Shown piece by piece: positions 17,852-24,919 of a stretch of 51,184 nucleotides of DNA. A program made the position numbers and the translations under genes. Source of the stretch: an uncultured Actinomycetes bacterium (GTDB lineage: Bacteria; Actinomycetota; Acidimicrobiia; Acidimicrobiales; SZUA-35); assembly GCA_902826025.1 (NCBI GenBank), contig CADEDH010000016.1:52423-103606 (forward strand), given 5' to 3'. The notes beneath the pieces are model-generated. The model was not told the DNA's origin, made no database searches, and saw nothing but the letters and a program-made list of their open reading frames with translations. Within the stretch, counting starts at the first letter, position 1, and the number at the start of each line of letters is the position of its first letter.

Positions 17852-17933
17852 CCACCTGGGAAGACGCTGCGCTGCTGGCGAGCGGAAGCGGAGTGAGCGG
17901 GGGTTAGGGGGAAGTGCGGGTGAGCCTACCGGG

Positions 17934-17971
17934 GGTACCGGAAGGCCGCCCGGAGGAACCGGGACGGTACC
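17934..17971 (-). terminator. Two-tier hairpin directly behind the 28-codon ORF
   Basis: Outer arms GGTACCG (17934-17940) and CGGTACC (17965-17971) are perfectly complementary, and inside them CCCGG / CCGGG form a second stem. The structure abuts the TAG stop of the small minus-strand ORF at 17972 and lies upstream of lpdA, so it probably ends that short transcript. Confidence 0.6.
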
Positions 17972-18058
17972 CTAGAGAAGGAGCAGCTGGAGGGCGAAGG
18001 CACCGAGTATGGCCAGGCCACAGGCCAACGACAGTGCCAACAGCATCCGGGTGCTCAC
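17972..18058 (-). CDS. 28-residue single-helix membrane peptide
   Basis: A 28-codon frame, GTG start, encoding VSTRMLLALSLACG followed by LAILGAFALQLLLL and a TAG stop. After a four-residue polar N-terminus it is one continuous hydrophobic helix long enough to span the membrane. A strong two-tier hairpin starts immediately after the stop, which suggests a real short transcript. An internal ATG (codon 5) could also start it. Shine-Dalgarno complementarity is weak (TGGAACG). It is too short for ordinary gene finders; no function can be proposed beyond a small membrane protein. It lies in the 395-base spacer 17852-18246, which otherwise shows no gene. Confidence 0.45.
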   Translation of the reverse strand: MSTRMLLALSLACGLAILGAFALQLLLL

Positions 18059-18246
18059 CGTTCCAGCCTACGGGCAGGAGACGACCGTCAGGTTCACTGT
18101 TCCCGGCTGCGGCCGACCCGACACCTCCGGCTCGCCGCCGTCTACCGTGAGCTTGCAGGTGCAACCGCCAGCGCACCGGCGACGGAGTTACCGTCAGAGC
18201 CGGATATCGGAACCGACGGCGCCGTCGACACGGAGGTAACACCGAC

Positions 18247-19149
18247 ATGGATGTGGTCATCACCGGATCGAGCGGGCTCATCGGCCGGGCCCTGGTCCCC
18301 GCTCTCACCGCCGCCGGGCACCGGCCGATCCGGCTCGTACGCCGCGAGCCCCAGGCCGGGCGGGACGAGATCCGCTGGGATCCGGCCGCCGGCGACATCG
18401 ACGCCGCCTCGCTCGAAGGGGCCGACGCCGTGATCAACCTGGCCGGCGCCGGCATCGGCGACAAGCGGTGGAACGATGCCTACCGTCGCCTGCTGGTGAC
18501 GAGCCGCACCGACGGCACCCGCCTGCTCACCACCACGCTTGCTTCCCTCCAACGCCCGCCGGCCTGCCTGCTGTCGGGGTCGGCCATCGGCTGGTACGGA
18601 AACCGGGGCGACGAGGTGCTCACCGAGGCCAGCCCGGTGGGGCGGGGGTTCCTGCCCGATCTGTGCGCCGAATGGGAAGCGGCGGCCGCTCCCGCCGCCG
18701 AGGCCGGGATCCGCACCGCCTTCCTCCGCACCGGCATCGTGCTCACGGCCAAGGGCGGGGCGCTGGCCAAGCTGTTGCCCCTGTTCCGCTTCGGCGTGGG
18801 GGGCAAGATGGGCTCGGGGCGCCAACACATGTCGTGGATCACGCTGGCCGACGAGGTGGGCGCCATCGTCCACCTCCTGTCGAGCACCGACTCGGGCCCG
18901 GTCAACCTCACCGCCCCCAACCCGGTGACCAACGCCGAGCTCACCCGGGCCCTGGCCTCGGTGCTCCACCGCCCGGCGGTGGTGCCGGTGCCTGCGTTCG
19001 GCCCCAAGCTCCTGCTGGGGGCGGAGATGGCCCAGAACCTGCTGTTCGACAGCCAGCGGGTGCTGCCCGAGGTGCTGAAGACCAGCGGCTACGACTTCAC
19101 CCACGCCGAGATCGAGGCCGGTCTCCGCTGGGCCGTCTCCGACCGGTGA
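18247..19149 (+). CDS. SDR39U1/TIGR01777-type NAD(P)-dependent epimerase-like protein
   Basis: A 300-residue atypical short-chain dehydrogenase. The N-terminal Rossmann motif is VVITGSSGLIGRALV (3-17), followed by INLAGAGIGDKRW, the SGSAIGWYG active-region segment and EWE, and a C-terminal region containing QNLLFDSQRVLPEVLKTSGYDF, all typical of the TIGR01777/YfcH (SDR39U1) family. The physiological substrate of the family is unknown. It is followed 36 bases later by an SRPBCC protein on the same strand, so they probably form an operon. Confidence 0.92.
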   Translation: MDVVITGSSGLIGRALVPALTAAGHRPIRLVRREPQAGRDEIRWDPAAGDIDAASLEGADAVINLAGAGIGDKRWNDAYRRLLVTSRTDGTRLLTTTLASLQRPPACLLSGSAIGWYGNRGDEVLTEASPVGRGFLPDLCAEWEAAAAPAAEAGIRTAFLRTGIVLTAKGGALAKLLPLFRFGVGGKMGSGRQHMSWITLADEVGAIVHLLSSTDSGPVNLTAPNPVTNAELTRALASVLHRPAVVPVPAFGPKLLLGAEMAQNLLFDSQRVLPEVLKTSGYDFTHAEIEAGLRWAVSDR

Positions 19150-19185
19150 CTCCGGGCGAGGCCAGACGACAATGAGGAGAACACG

Positions 19186-19659
19186 ATGAGCAGCGCAGCC
19201 ACCGATGCCGGAACGAAGAAACGGGTGGTGTCGGCCAGCCGGGTGATCGCCGCCAGCCCCGAGGCCATCTTCGACCTCCTGGCCGATCCGAACCAGCACC
19301 ACGTGATCGACGGCTCGGACACGGTTCAGGCGGCCCGCTCCGGCAACCCGGCCCGGCTCAGCCTCGGGGCCCGATTCGGGATGGACATGAAGATGGGCGT
19401 CCCTTACAGGATCACCAACGAGGTGGTGGAGTTCGAGGACAACCGCCGCATCGCCTGGCGCCACTTCGGCCACCACATCTGGCGCTACGAGCTGGAGCCG
19501 GTGGACGGGGGCACGAAGGTGACCGAGTCGTTCGACTGGAGCCAGGCCCGCTTCCCCCCGGTCTACGAGTGGGTGGGCTACCCGGCCAAGCACGAGGGCA
19601 ACATGGCCCGCACCCTGGCCCGCCTCGACACCCACCTCACCGGCGGCTCCGAAGACTGA
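19186..19659 (+). CDS. SRPBCC-family (polyketide cyclase-like) protein
   Basis: A 157-residue small helix-grip (START/Bet v1-like) protein. The N-terminal strand VVSASRVIAASPEAIFDLLADPNQHHVIDG pattern begins near residue 10, with later strands EFEDNRRIAWRHFGHHIWRYELEPV and GGTKVTESFDW, typical of SRPBCC proteins that bind hydrophobic ligands. No catalytic residues can be assigned. It lies downstream of the SDR39U1-like gene, and converges with the RNase H gene with 25 bases between stops. Confidence 0.88.
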   Translation: MSSAATDAGTKKRVVSASRVIAASPEAIFDLLADPNQHHVIDGSDTVQAARSGNPARLSLGARFGMDMKMGVPYRITNEVVEFEDNRRIAWRHFGHHIWRYELEPVDGGTKVTESFDWSQARFPPVYEWVGYPAKHEGNMARTLARLDTHLTGGSED

Positions 19660-19684
19660 GGGAACCCTGCGGCGAACTCCCGGC

Positions 19685-20599
19685 TCAGATCGTGATGACG
19701 CCGAGGCCGGCTTCTTCGGCCTCGGCCGCCAGCTTCTCGTCGCCCACCACGATGGCCCCCACCGCCGATTCCCAGAGCCAGCGGTTGCGGGCCTGCACGG
19801 CCGACGAGGGCCGGGCCGGATCGCCGGCCAACGTGACCACCCAGTGGGCCTGGTGGATCCGAGCGTCGAACCGGGCCCGGTCGCCAGGGGACCAGGAAGC
19901 GGCAGGATCCTCGTACGGCAGGACCACGGCCACCGGCACGCCGGCCCGGGCCGCTGCCTCGGCCGCCGTCAGCTCGGCTCCCAGCCTCAGGCCCGACACC
20001 ACCACGTCGTAGCCCGGGTCGAGGCCCTCCACCGCTTCCACCAGTTCGGCTTCCTGGTCGGCGTCGAGGGTCCGGGCCCCGGTGACCACGATGGCCCGCT
20101 CGGCCGGCCACGGCGGCTCGGCGGCCGGGCCGGCGGCGCCGGAGCCCGGGGCGGCCGCCGCAGCCGCCGCCATCTCGTCTCGGTGGCGGTTGAGGGCCTC
20201 CACCGCCAGGCGGTCGGCCTCCTCGTTCAGGTCGTGGCCGGCGTGGCCCTTCACCCACTTGAACGTCACGTCGCCGTCCCGGGCCGTGACCAGGCCCACC
20301 AACGGCTCCCACAGGTCCCGGTTGGCCACCGGCTTGCGCTGACTGTTCACCCAGTTCCGGGCGATCCAACCCTCGTGCCAGCGGTCACGGAAGCAGTTGA
20401 CCACATAGGTGGAGTCGGAGTTGATCTCCAGAACACCATCGGGGTGGGCCTCCACGGCCCGCAGCACCGCGGTGAGCTCCATCCGCTGGTTGGTGGTGGC
20501 CGACTCGCCACCGGAATCATGCCGGCCGTCTTCGCCCACCCAGGCCCATCCCCCAGGGCCGGGATTGCCGGAACAGGCACCGTCGGTGAACACTCGCAT
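19685..20599 (-). CDS. Ribonuclease HI fused to a SLOG/DprA-like domain
   Basis: A 304-residue two-domain protein. Residues 1-140 are a complete RNase HI, which cuts the RNA of RNA-DNA hybrids: D6 in FTDGACSGNPGPGG, E41 in RMELTAV, D62 in NSDSTYVV, H119 in KGHAGH and D129 in NEEADRLA. An Ala/Pro-rich linker (about 143-166) leads to a Rossmann-like domain (about 168-304) with IVVTGARTLD, VVVSGLRLGAELTAAEAA, VPVAVVLPYEDPAASWSPGD and GAIVVGDEKLAAEAEEAGLG, resembling SLOG (DprA/LOG/YpsA-like) nucleotide-ligand domains. The SLOG call is by motif pattern only. The usual actinobacterial C-terminal phosphatase partner of RNase H is not what is seen here. Confidence 0.9.
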   Translation of the reverse strand: MRVFTDGACSGNPGPGGWAWVGEDGRHDSGGESATTNQRMELTAVLRAVEAHPDGVLEINSDSTYVVNCFRDRWHEGWIARNWVNSQRKPVANRDLWEPLVGLVTARDGDVTFKWVKGHAGHDLNEEADRLAVEALNRHRDEMAAAAAAAPGSGAAGPAAEPPWPAERAIVVTGARTLDADQEAELVEAVEGLDPGYDVVVSGLRLGAELTAAEAAARAGVPVAVVLPYEDPAASWSPGDRARFDARIHQAHWVVTLAGDPARPSSAVQARNRWLWESAVGAIVVGDEKLAAEAEEAGLGVITI

Positions 20600-20911
20600 C
20601 GCCCCCAGCTTGCCACGGGAACAACCTCGCCCCGCTCACGGTTGACTGGATCAGAGCTGGGTAGGTCAGGGTCGACCATTCCACCAGCTCATGGGGCATC
20701 CAACGACAATCAGGCGGGCCCCGGCCAGAGCGCCCGAGGGAGTGCGGATCCGGCCGGTTCAGCCGAACACGAGGGCTACGATGTGCCACTCAAGGCCGGA
20801 ACGGCCTCCAGGAGAGGCCTGCAACAGCCTCCTCCGGAGACACCGTTGGGGGGGCAATGAGGCCCGCCGGCACCCCGCCCACCACCGATACTCACAGGGA
20901 ACGCACCAGGT
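20600..20911 (+). promoter_or_regulatory. Intergenic region with candidate aceE promoter and leader
   Basis: This 312-base gap lies between divergent rnhA and aceE and holds no convincing gene. On the plus strand TACGAT (20777-20782) is a possible -10 box without a good -35, which would give aceE an mRNA leader of about 125 bases. The leader contains a small hairpin (GGCCTC / GAGGCC) within about 20805-20820 and a run of seven G. No known riboswitch was recognised. Confidence 0.3.
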
Positions 20912-23602
20912 ATGACGACCGACGGCTTTCTGAGCCAGCTCCCCGACATCGACCCGGAGGAAACGGCCGAGTGGCTCGAGTCGCTCGACCTGGTGGCCGA
21001 GGCCGAGGGCAAGACCCGGGCCCGCTACCTGCTGGGACGCCTCAACCAGCGGGGCCGCCAGCTCCAGTTGGGCAACGCCGAGGCGGTGAGCACTGACTAT
21101 GTGAACACCATCCCCACCGAGCAGCAGCCGTTCTTCCCCGGCAACGAGCAACTGGAACGCAAGATCCGGGCCTACATCCGGTGGAACGCGGCGGCCATGG
21201 TGATCCGGGCCAACAAGCGGGCCGACGGCATCGGCGGCCACCTGTCCACCTTCGCCTCGTCGGCCTCGCTGTACGAGGTGGGGTTCAACTGGTTCTTCCG
21301 GGGCAAGGAAGACGGCAACCCCGGTGACGCCGTCTACTTCCAGGGCCACGCCGCCCCCGGCGTCTACGCCCGGGCGTTCCTCGAAGGCCGGCTCGACGAA
21401 GCCGAGCTCGACAACTTCCGCTTCGAGGTGGGCGGCCAGGGCCTGTCGAGCTACCCCCATCCCCGGCTCATGCCCGAGTTCTGGGAGTACCCCACGGTCT
21501 CGATGGGCCTCGGCCCGATCAACTCCATCTATCACGCCCGCTTCCTCAAATACCTGAACGACCGCAAGCTCGACGACACCAGCGGCTCGCGGGTCTGGGC
21601 TTTCCTGGGCGACGGCGAGTGCGACGAACCCGAGACCCTGGGTTCGATCTCCCTGGCCAGCCGACACGGGCTCGACAACCTCACGTGGGTGGTCAACTGC
21701 AACCTGCAGCGCCTCGACGGGCCGGTGCGCGGGAACGGCAAGATCATCCAGGAGCTGGAGGCCGTGTTCCGCGGCGCCGGCTGGAACGTGATCAAGGTCG
21801 TGTGGGGCTCCCGCTGGGACGAGCTGCTGCAGCGCGACGTCGACGGGGTGCTGCTCAACAAGATGAACACCACGGTCGACGGCGCCTTCCAGCGCTACGC
21901 GGTGGAGAGCGGGGCGTACATCCGGGAGAAGTTCTTCGGGCCCGACCCTCGTCTGCGCCGCCTGGTGGAGCACCTCAGCGACGACGACCTGCGCAACCTG
22001 CCCCGGGGCGGACACGACTACCAGAAGCTGTTCGCCGCCTACTCCGCAGCGGTGGAGCACGCCGGCCAGCCCACCGTGATCCTGGCCAAGACCGTCAAGG
22101 GGTGGACGCTGGGCGAGGGCTTCGAGAGCCGCAACGCCACCCACCAGATCAAGAAGATGACCAAGCAGCAGGTGCTGGAGCTGCGCAACCGGCTCAACCT
22201 GATCGACGAGATCAAGGCCGACGACCTGGAGGAGGGGATCCCGCCGTACTACCGTCCGGCCAAGGACTCCGAGGAGTACCAGTACATGATGGGCCGGCGC
22301 CGGGCCCTCGACGGGCCGCTCCCCCACCGTGTGGTCCAGGTCCGCCGCCCGCTTCCCCAGCCCAGCGACGTGGTGTTCAAGGGCTTCCAGGAGGGATCGG
22401 GGGGCCGGGTCGTGTCCACCACCATGGTGTTCACCGGTCTGCTGCGGGAGCTGATGCGGGAGGAGGGCTTCGGCGAGCGGGTGGTGCCGATCGTGCCCGA
22501 CGAGGCCCGCACGTTCGGCATGGACTCCATGTTCCGGGAGTTCGAGATCTATGCCCCCTTCGGCCAGAAGTACGAGCCGGTGGACCACGAGCTGCTGCTG
22601 TCCTACACCGAGGACTCCGACGGCCAGATCCTGGAAGAGGGCATCACCGAAGCCGGGTCGCTGGCCAGCTGGATCGCGGCGGCCACCAGCTACGCCCACC
22701 GGGGCGTGCCCATGGTGCCGTTCTACACCTTCTACTCGATGTTCGGCTTCCAGCGGGTGGGCGACCTGATCTGGTCGGCGGCCGACTCCCGGGCCCGGGG
22801 TTTCCTCCTCGGCGCCACGGCCGGGCGCACCACGCTGGCCGGCGAGGGCCTCCAGCACCAGGACGGCCACAGCCTGCTCGCCGCCTCGGCCGTGCCCGCC
22901 TGCCAGGCCTACGACCCGGCCTTCGCCTATGAGTTGGCCGCCGTCATCCACGACGGCATCCGCCGTATGTACGTCGACGGCGAAGACATCTTCTACTACC
23001 TCACGATCTACAACGAGAACTACGACCAGCCGCCCCAGCCGGCCGGGTCGAGTGAGGGGATCCTGCAGGGTCTGTACAAGTGGGCCCCGGCCCCCGAGGG
23101 CCTGGCCAACCAGGCCACGATCCTGTTCTCCGGCCCATCTCAGGGGCCGGCCCGCCAGGCGGCCAAGGAGCTGGCCGAGCGCTGGGGCGTGGGGGCCGAG
23201 CTGTGGAGCGCCACCTCGTACAAGCGGCTGCGGGAAGACGGCCTGGAGGTCGAGCGGTGGAACCGGCTCAACCCGCTGGCCGAGCCCCGGGTGCCGCTGG
23301 CCACCCGGCTGCTGGCCGACGCTCCGGGCCCGATCGTGGCCGTGACCGATTTCGTACGGGCGGTGCCGGAGCTGATTGCCGGGTTCGTACCCAAGCGGTT
23401 CGTGGCCCTCGGCACCGACGGCTACGGCCGGTCCGACACGCGCGACGCCCTCCGCTCGTTCTTCGAGACCGACACGCCCAATATCGTCGTCACCGTGCTC
23501 CACGAGCTGTCCCAGGTCGGCCGGCTCGACCCGGCGGTGGTGGCCGAGGCCCTGGCCCACTACGGGATGGCCTCCAACCCCACGCCCCCCTGGCAGCGTT
23601 AG
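20912..23602 (+). CDS. aceE: Pyruvate dehydrogenase E1, homodimeric type
   Basis: A full-length 896-residue thiamine-diphosphate enzyme that decarboxylates pyruvate and acetylates the lipoyl arm of E2. Diagnostic segments are the N-terminal EWLESLDLVAEAEGKTRARYL pattern, STDYVNTIPTEQQPFFPGN, the substrate/cofactor region GGHLSTFASSASLYEVGFNW, the ThDP/Mg motif GDGECDEPE (233-241) to VVNCNLQRLDGPV, and later GRTTLAGEGLQHQDGHS. It lies about 3 kb from lpdA and E2 on the opposite strand. The ATG at 20912 fits family alignments. Two identical hairpins follow the stop. Confidence 0.97.
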   Translation: MTTDGFLSQLPDIDPEETAEWLESLDLVAEAEGKTRARYLLGRLNQRGRQLQLGNAEAVSTDYVNTIPTEQQPFFPGNEQLERKIRAYIRWNAAAMVIRANKRADGIGGHLSTFASSASLYEVGFNWFFRGKEDGNPGDAVYFQGHAAPGVYARAFLEGRLDEAELDNFRFEVGGQGLSSYPHPRLMPEFWEYPTVSMGLGPINSIYHARFLKYLNDRKLDDTSGSRVWAFLGDGECDEPETLGSISLASRHGLDNLTWVVNCNLQRLDGPVRGNGKIIQELEAVFRGAGWNVIKVVWGSRWDELLQRDVDGVLLNKMNTTVDGAFQRYAVESGAYIREKFFGPDPRLRRLVEHLSDDDLRNLPRGGHDYQKLFAAYSAAVEHAGQPTVILAKTVKGWTLGEGFESRNATHQIKKMTKQQVLELRNRLNLIDEIKADDLEEGIPPYYRPAKDSEEYQYMMGRRRALDGPLPHRVVQVRRPLPQPSDVVFKGFQEGSGGRVVSTTMVFTGLLRELMREEGFGERVVPIVPDEARTFGMDSMFREFEIYAPFGQKYEPVDHELLLSYTEDSDGQILEEGITEAGSLASWIAAATSYAHRGVPMVPFYTFYSMFGFQRVGDLIWSAADSRARGFLLGATAGRTTLAGEGLQHQDGHSLLAASAVPACQAYDPAFAYELAAVIHDGIRRMYVDGEDIFYYLTIYNENYDQPPQPAGSSEGILQGLYKWAPAPEGLANQATILFSGPSQGPARQAAKELAERWGVGAELWSATSYKRLREDGLEVERWNRLNPLAEPRVPLATRLLADAPGPIVAVTDFVRAVPELIAGFVPKRFVALGTDGYGRSDTRDALRSFFETDTPNIVVTVLHELSQVGRLDPAVVAEALAHYGMASNPTPPWQR

Positions 23603-23604
23603 AG

Positions 23605-23641
23605 GGAACCCTTCGGGTTCCTTGAACCCTTCGGGTTCCTT
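23605..23641. terminator. Duplicated hairpin between convergent genes
   Basis: An 18-base unit, GAACCCTTCGGGTTCCTT, occurs twice in tandem (23606-23623 and 23624-23641). Each copy forms a stem (GGAACCC / GGGTTCC in the first) with a TTC loop. The pair lies between the convergent stops of aceE and the hydrolase gene (4 bases beyond it), so it likely acts as a bidirectional terminator. Confidence 0.65.
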
Positions 23642-23645
23642 GAAC

Positions 23646-24554
23646 TCAGAGGTCTTGGCGGGCGCCTTCCTGGCGGGCCAACCAGCCCAGCAGCACGGCC
23701 ACGGCCCGAGGGTCGTGGCGCAGGAGGTGCCCGGCGCCCCGGATGAAGCGGAGCTCGGCCAAGCCGTGAGCGTCGGCCAGGGCCCGAGCGTCGAACTGGG
23801 GCACGGCGTCGTCTTCCAGACCGTGGAGCACGAGCAGGGGCCGCTCGGAGAACAGCTCGGCGGAAGCCACGGCCCGGATGCGGCGCAGCTCGGCCCGCCA
23901 CTCCTCAGCGTCCGATGGGAAGTCGGGGCTGTGGATGGCACCCACCCGCCGGGCGTGGGCCATCAGTCGATTGGGGTTGACGGCCCAGTCGTCGAAGTCG
24001 GCCGGAGATCCGGCCATGGCCATCCCGATGACCCGTTCATCGTCGGCCGCGGCCACCAGGGCCACTGCGCCCCCGGTGCCGAACCCGCACAGCCAGATGC
24101 CTTTGGGCCGCTGGGTCGTGGCCAGATGGTCGACAGCAGCCGACACGTCGTCGACCCACCCTTGCAGGCTGAAGTGGCCGGTTGACGTACCGCAGCCCCG
24201 GAACCGGATGCTGAGCGACACGAACCCCATCTGCTGGGCGGCCCGGTCGGCCAGCTCGGGGAGATCGGCCCCGATCCGATCGGCCCACACCTCGCCCGAG
24301 GGAAAGCTGTGGAGGAAGATCACGCCCGGGCGGGCGTCTCCACCGTCGCCCCGCTCCGGTTCGGCCAGGTGGGCCTCCAGCTCCACCCCATCGGTCGACG
24401 GGATCCGAAGGTTGCCGGTGGGGGCCGGCCCGGGTGGGGGCGGCAACGGCACGCCGGGAGGCACCGGCAGCGGTACCACGTTGTTGGCCGGCCTGGCCCC
24501 CGCCCGAGGCGGTGGCGGGACGGGCGGCGGGGTCGGGTCGCCGGGGGTGGTCAT
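23646..24554 (-). CDS. Alpha/beta-hydrolase-fold protein with degenerate nucleophile site
   Basis: A 302-residue protein with a Pro-rich, probably disordered N-terminus (1-45) and an alpha/beta hydrolase core. Oxyanion-side strand VIFLHSFPSGEVWADR (78-93) and the nucleophile elbow WLCGFGTGG (154-162) are clear, but the elbow reads G-F-G-T-G: residue 159, normally Ser, is Gly. The acid (D248/D249 in HGLEDDAVP) and His (H276 in GAGHLLRHDP) remain. It may be non-catalytic or use another residue. No signal peptide. It lies 13 bases downstream of the 77-residue protein gene on the same strand. Confidence 0.88.
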   Translation of the reverse strand: MTTPGDPTPPPVPPPPRAGARPANNVVPLPVPPGVPLPPPPGPAPTGNLRIPSTDGVELEAHLAEPERGDGGDARPGVIFLHSFPSGEVWADRIGADLPELADRAAQQMGFVSLSIRFRGCGTSTGHFSLQGWVDDVSAAVDHLATTQRPKGIWLCGFGTGGAVALVAAADDERVIGMAMAGSPADFDDWAVNPNRLMAHARRVGAIHSPDFPSDAEEWRAELRRIRAVASAELFSERPLLVLHGLEDDAVPQFDARALADAHGLAELRFIRGAGHLLRHDPRAVAVLLGWLARQEGARQDL

Positions 24555-24567
24555 CCCCCGTTACCGG

Positions 24568-24801
24568 TCAGGATGCAGCGGCCTGGCGGGCCGTCCCCGC
24601 CCGCTGGCCGCGGTAGAGCCGGTAGCCGCGGTTGCGGGCCTCGGCCAGGGTGTCGGGGGCGAAGCACAGGAAGGTGCCGGCCGCCATCAGCTCATCGATG
24701 AGGGCGGCGTCGCCGGCCCCGAGGGCGTCGACGTCGTACACCACCTGGGTGCGCTTGTCACCGACGTAGCGAACGTCTTCGAACTTTCCCGGGCGTTCCA
24801 T
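24568..24801 (-). CDS. Conserved small hypothetical protein
   Basis: A 77-residue protein starting MERPGKFEDVRYVGDKRTQV, with a central acidic helix (VDALGAGDAALIDELM) and a basic end rich in Arg, Ala and Gln. The segment GKFEDVRYVGDKRTQVVYD looks like a conserved actinobacterial family that I cannot name. The ATG at 24801 is preferred over the upstream in-frame start at 24921, which would run into the divergent gene. It is probably co-transcribed with the hydrolase-fold gene downstream. Confidence 0.7.
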   Translation of the reverse strand: MERPGKFEDVRYVGDKRTQVVYDVDALGAGDAALIDELMAAGTFLCFAPDTLAEARNRGYRLYRGQRAGTARQAAAS

Positions 24802-24919
24802 CGGCCCCGATCGTACCGGAAGGGAGGCGCGAACCGCTGGGCCCGACAGACCGTACTGGCGGGTGGCACCGGTCGCCATCACCCATCTCCCACTCGCCCG
24901 CCCGGAAGGGGCCCCCGGC

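Noticed and set aside
18009-18239. 76-codon plus-strand frame (MARPQANDSANSIRVLTVPA...) in the 17852-18246 spacer
   Set aside because: It overlaps the small membrane ORF, has no ribosome site, and changes to Arg/Ser-rich composition after codon 50. A short minus-strand frame near 18069-18160 looks protein-like but has no start codon.
20600-20911. Riboswitch ahead of aceE
   Set aside because: The leader has only one short hairpin and no match to a known aptamer core; a generic promoter/leader is the simpler reading.
20759-23941. 1060-codon minus-strand open frame over aceE
   Set aside because: It is antisense to aceE and made of Gly/Val/His-rich low-complexity sequence; the FKEPEGF repeat in it comes from the duplicated terminator hairpin.
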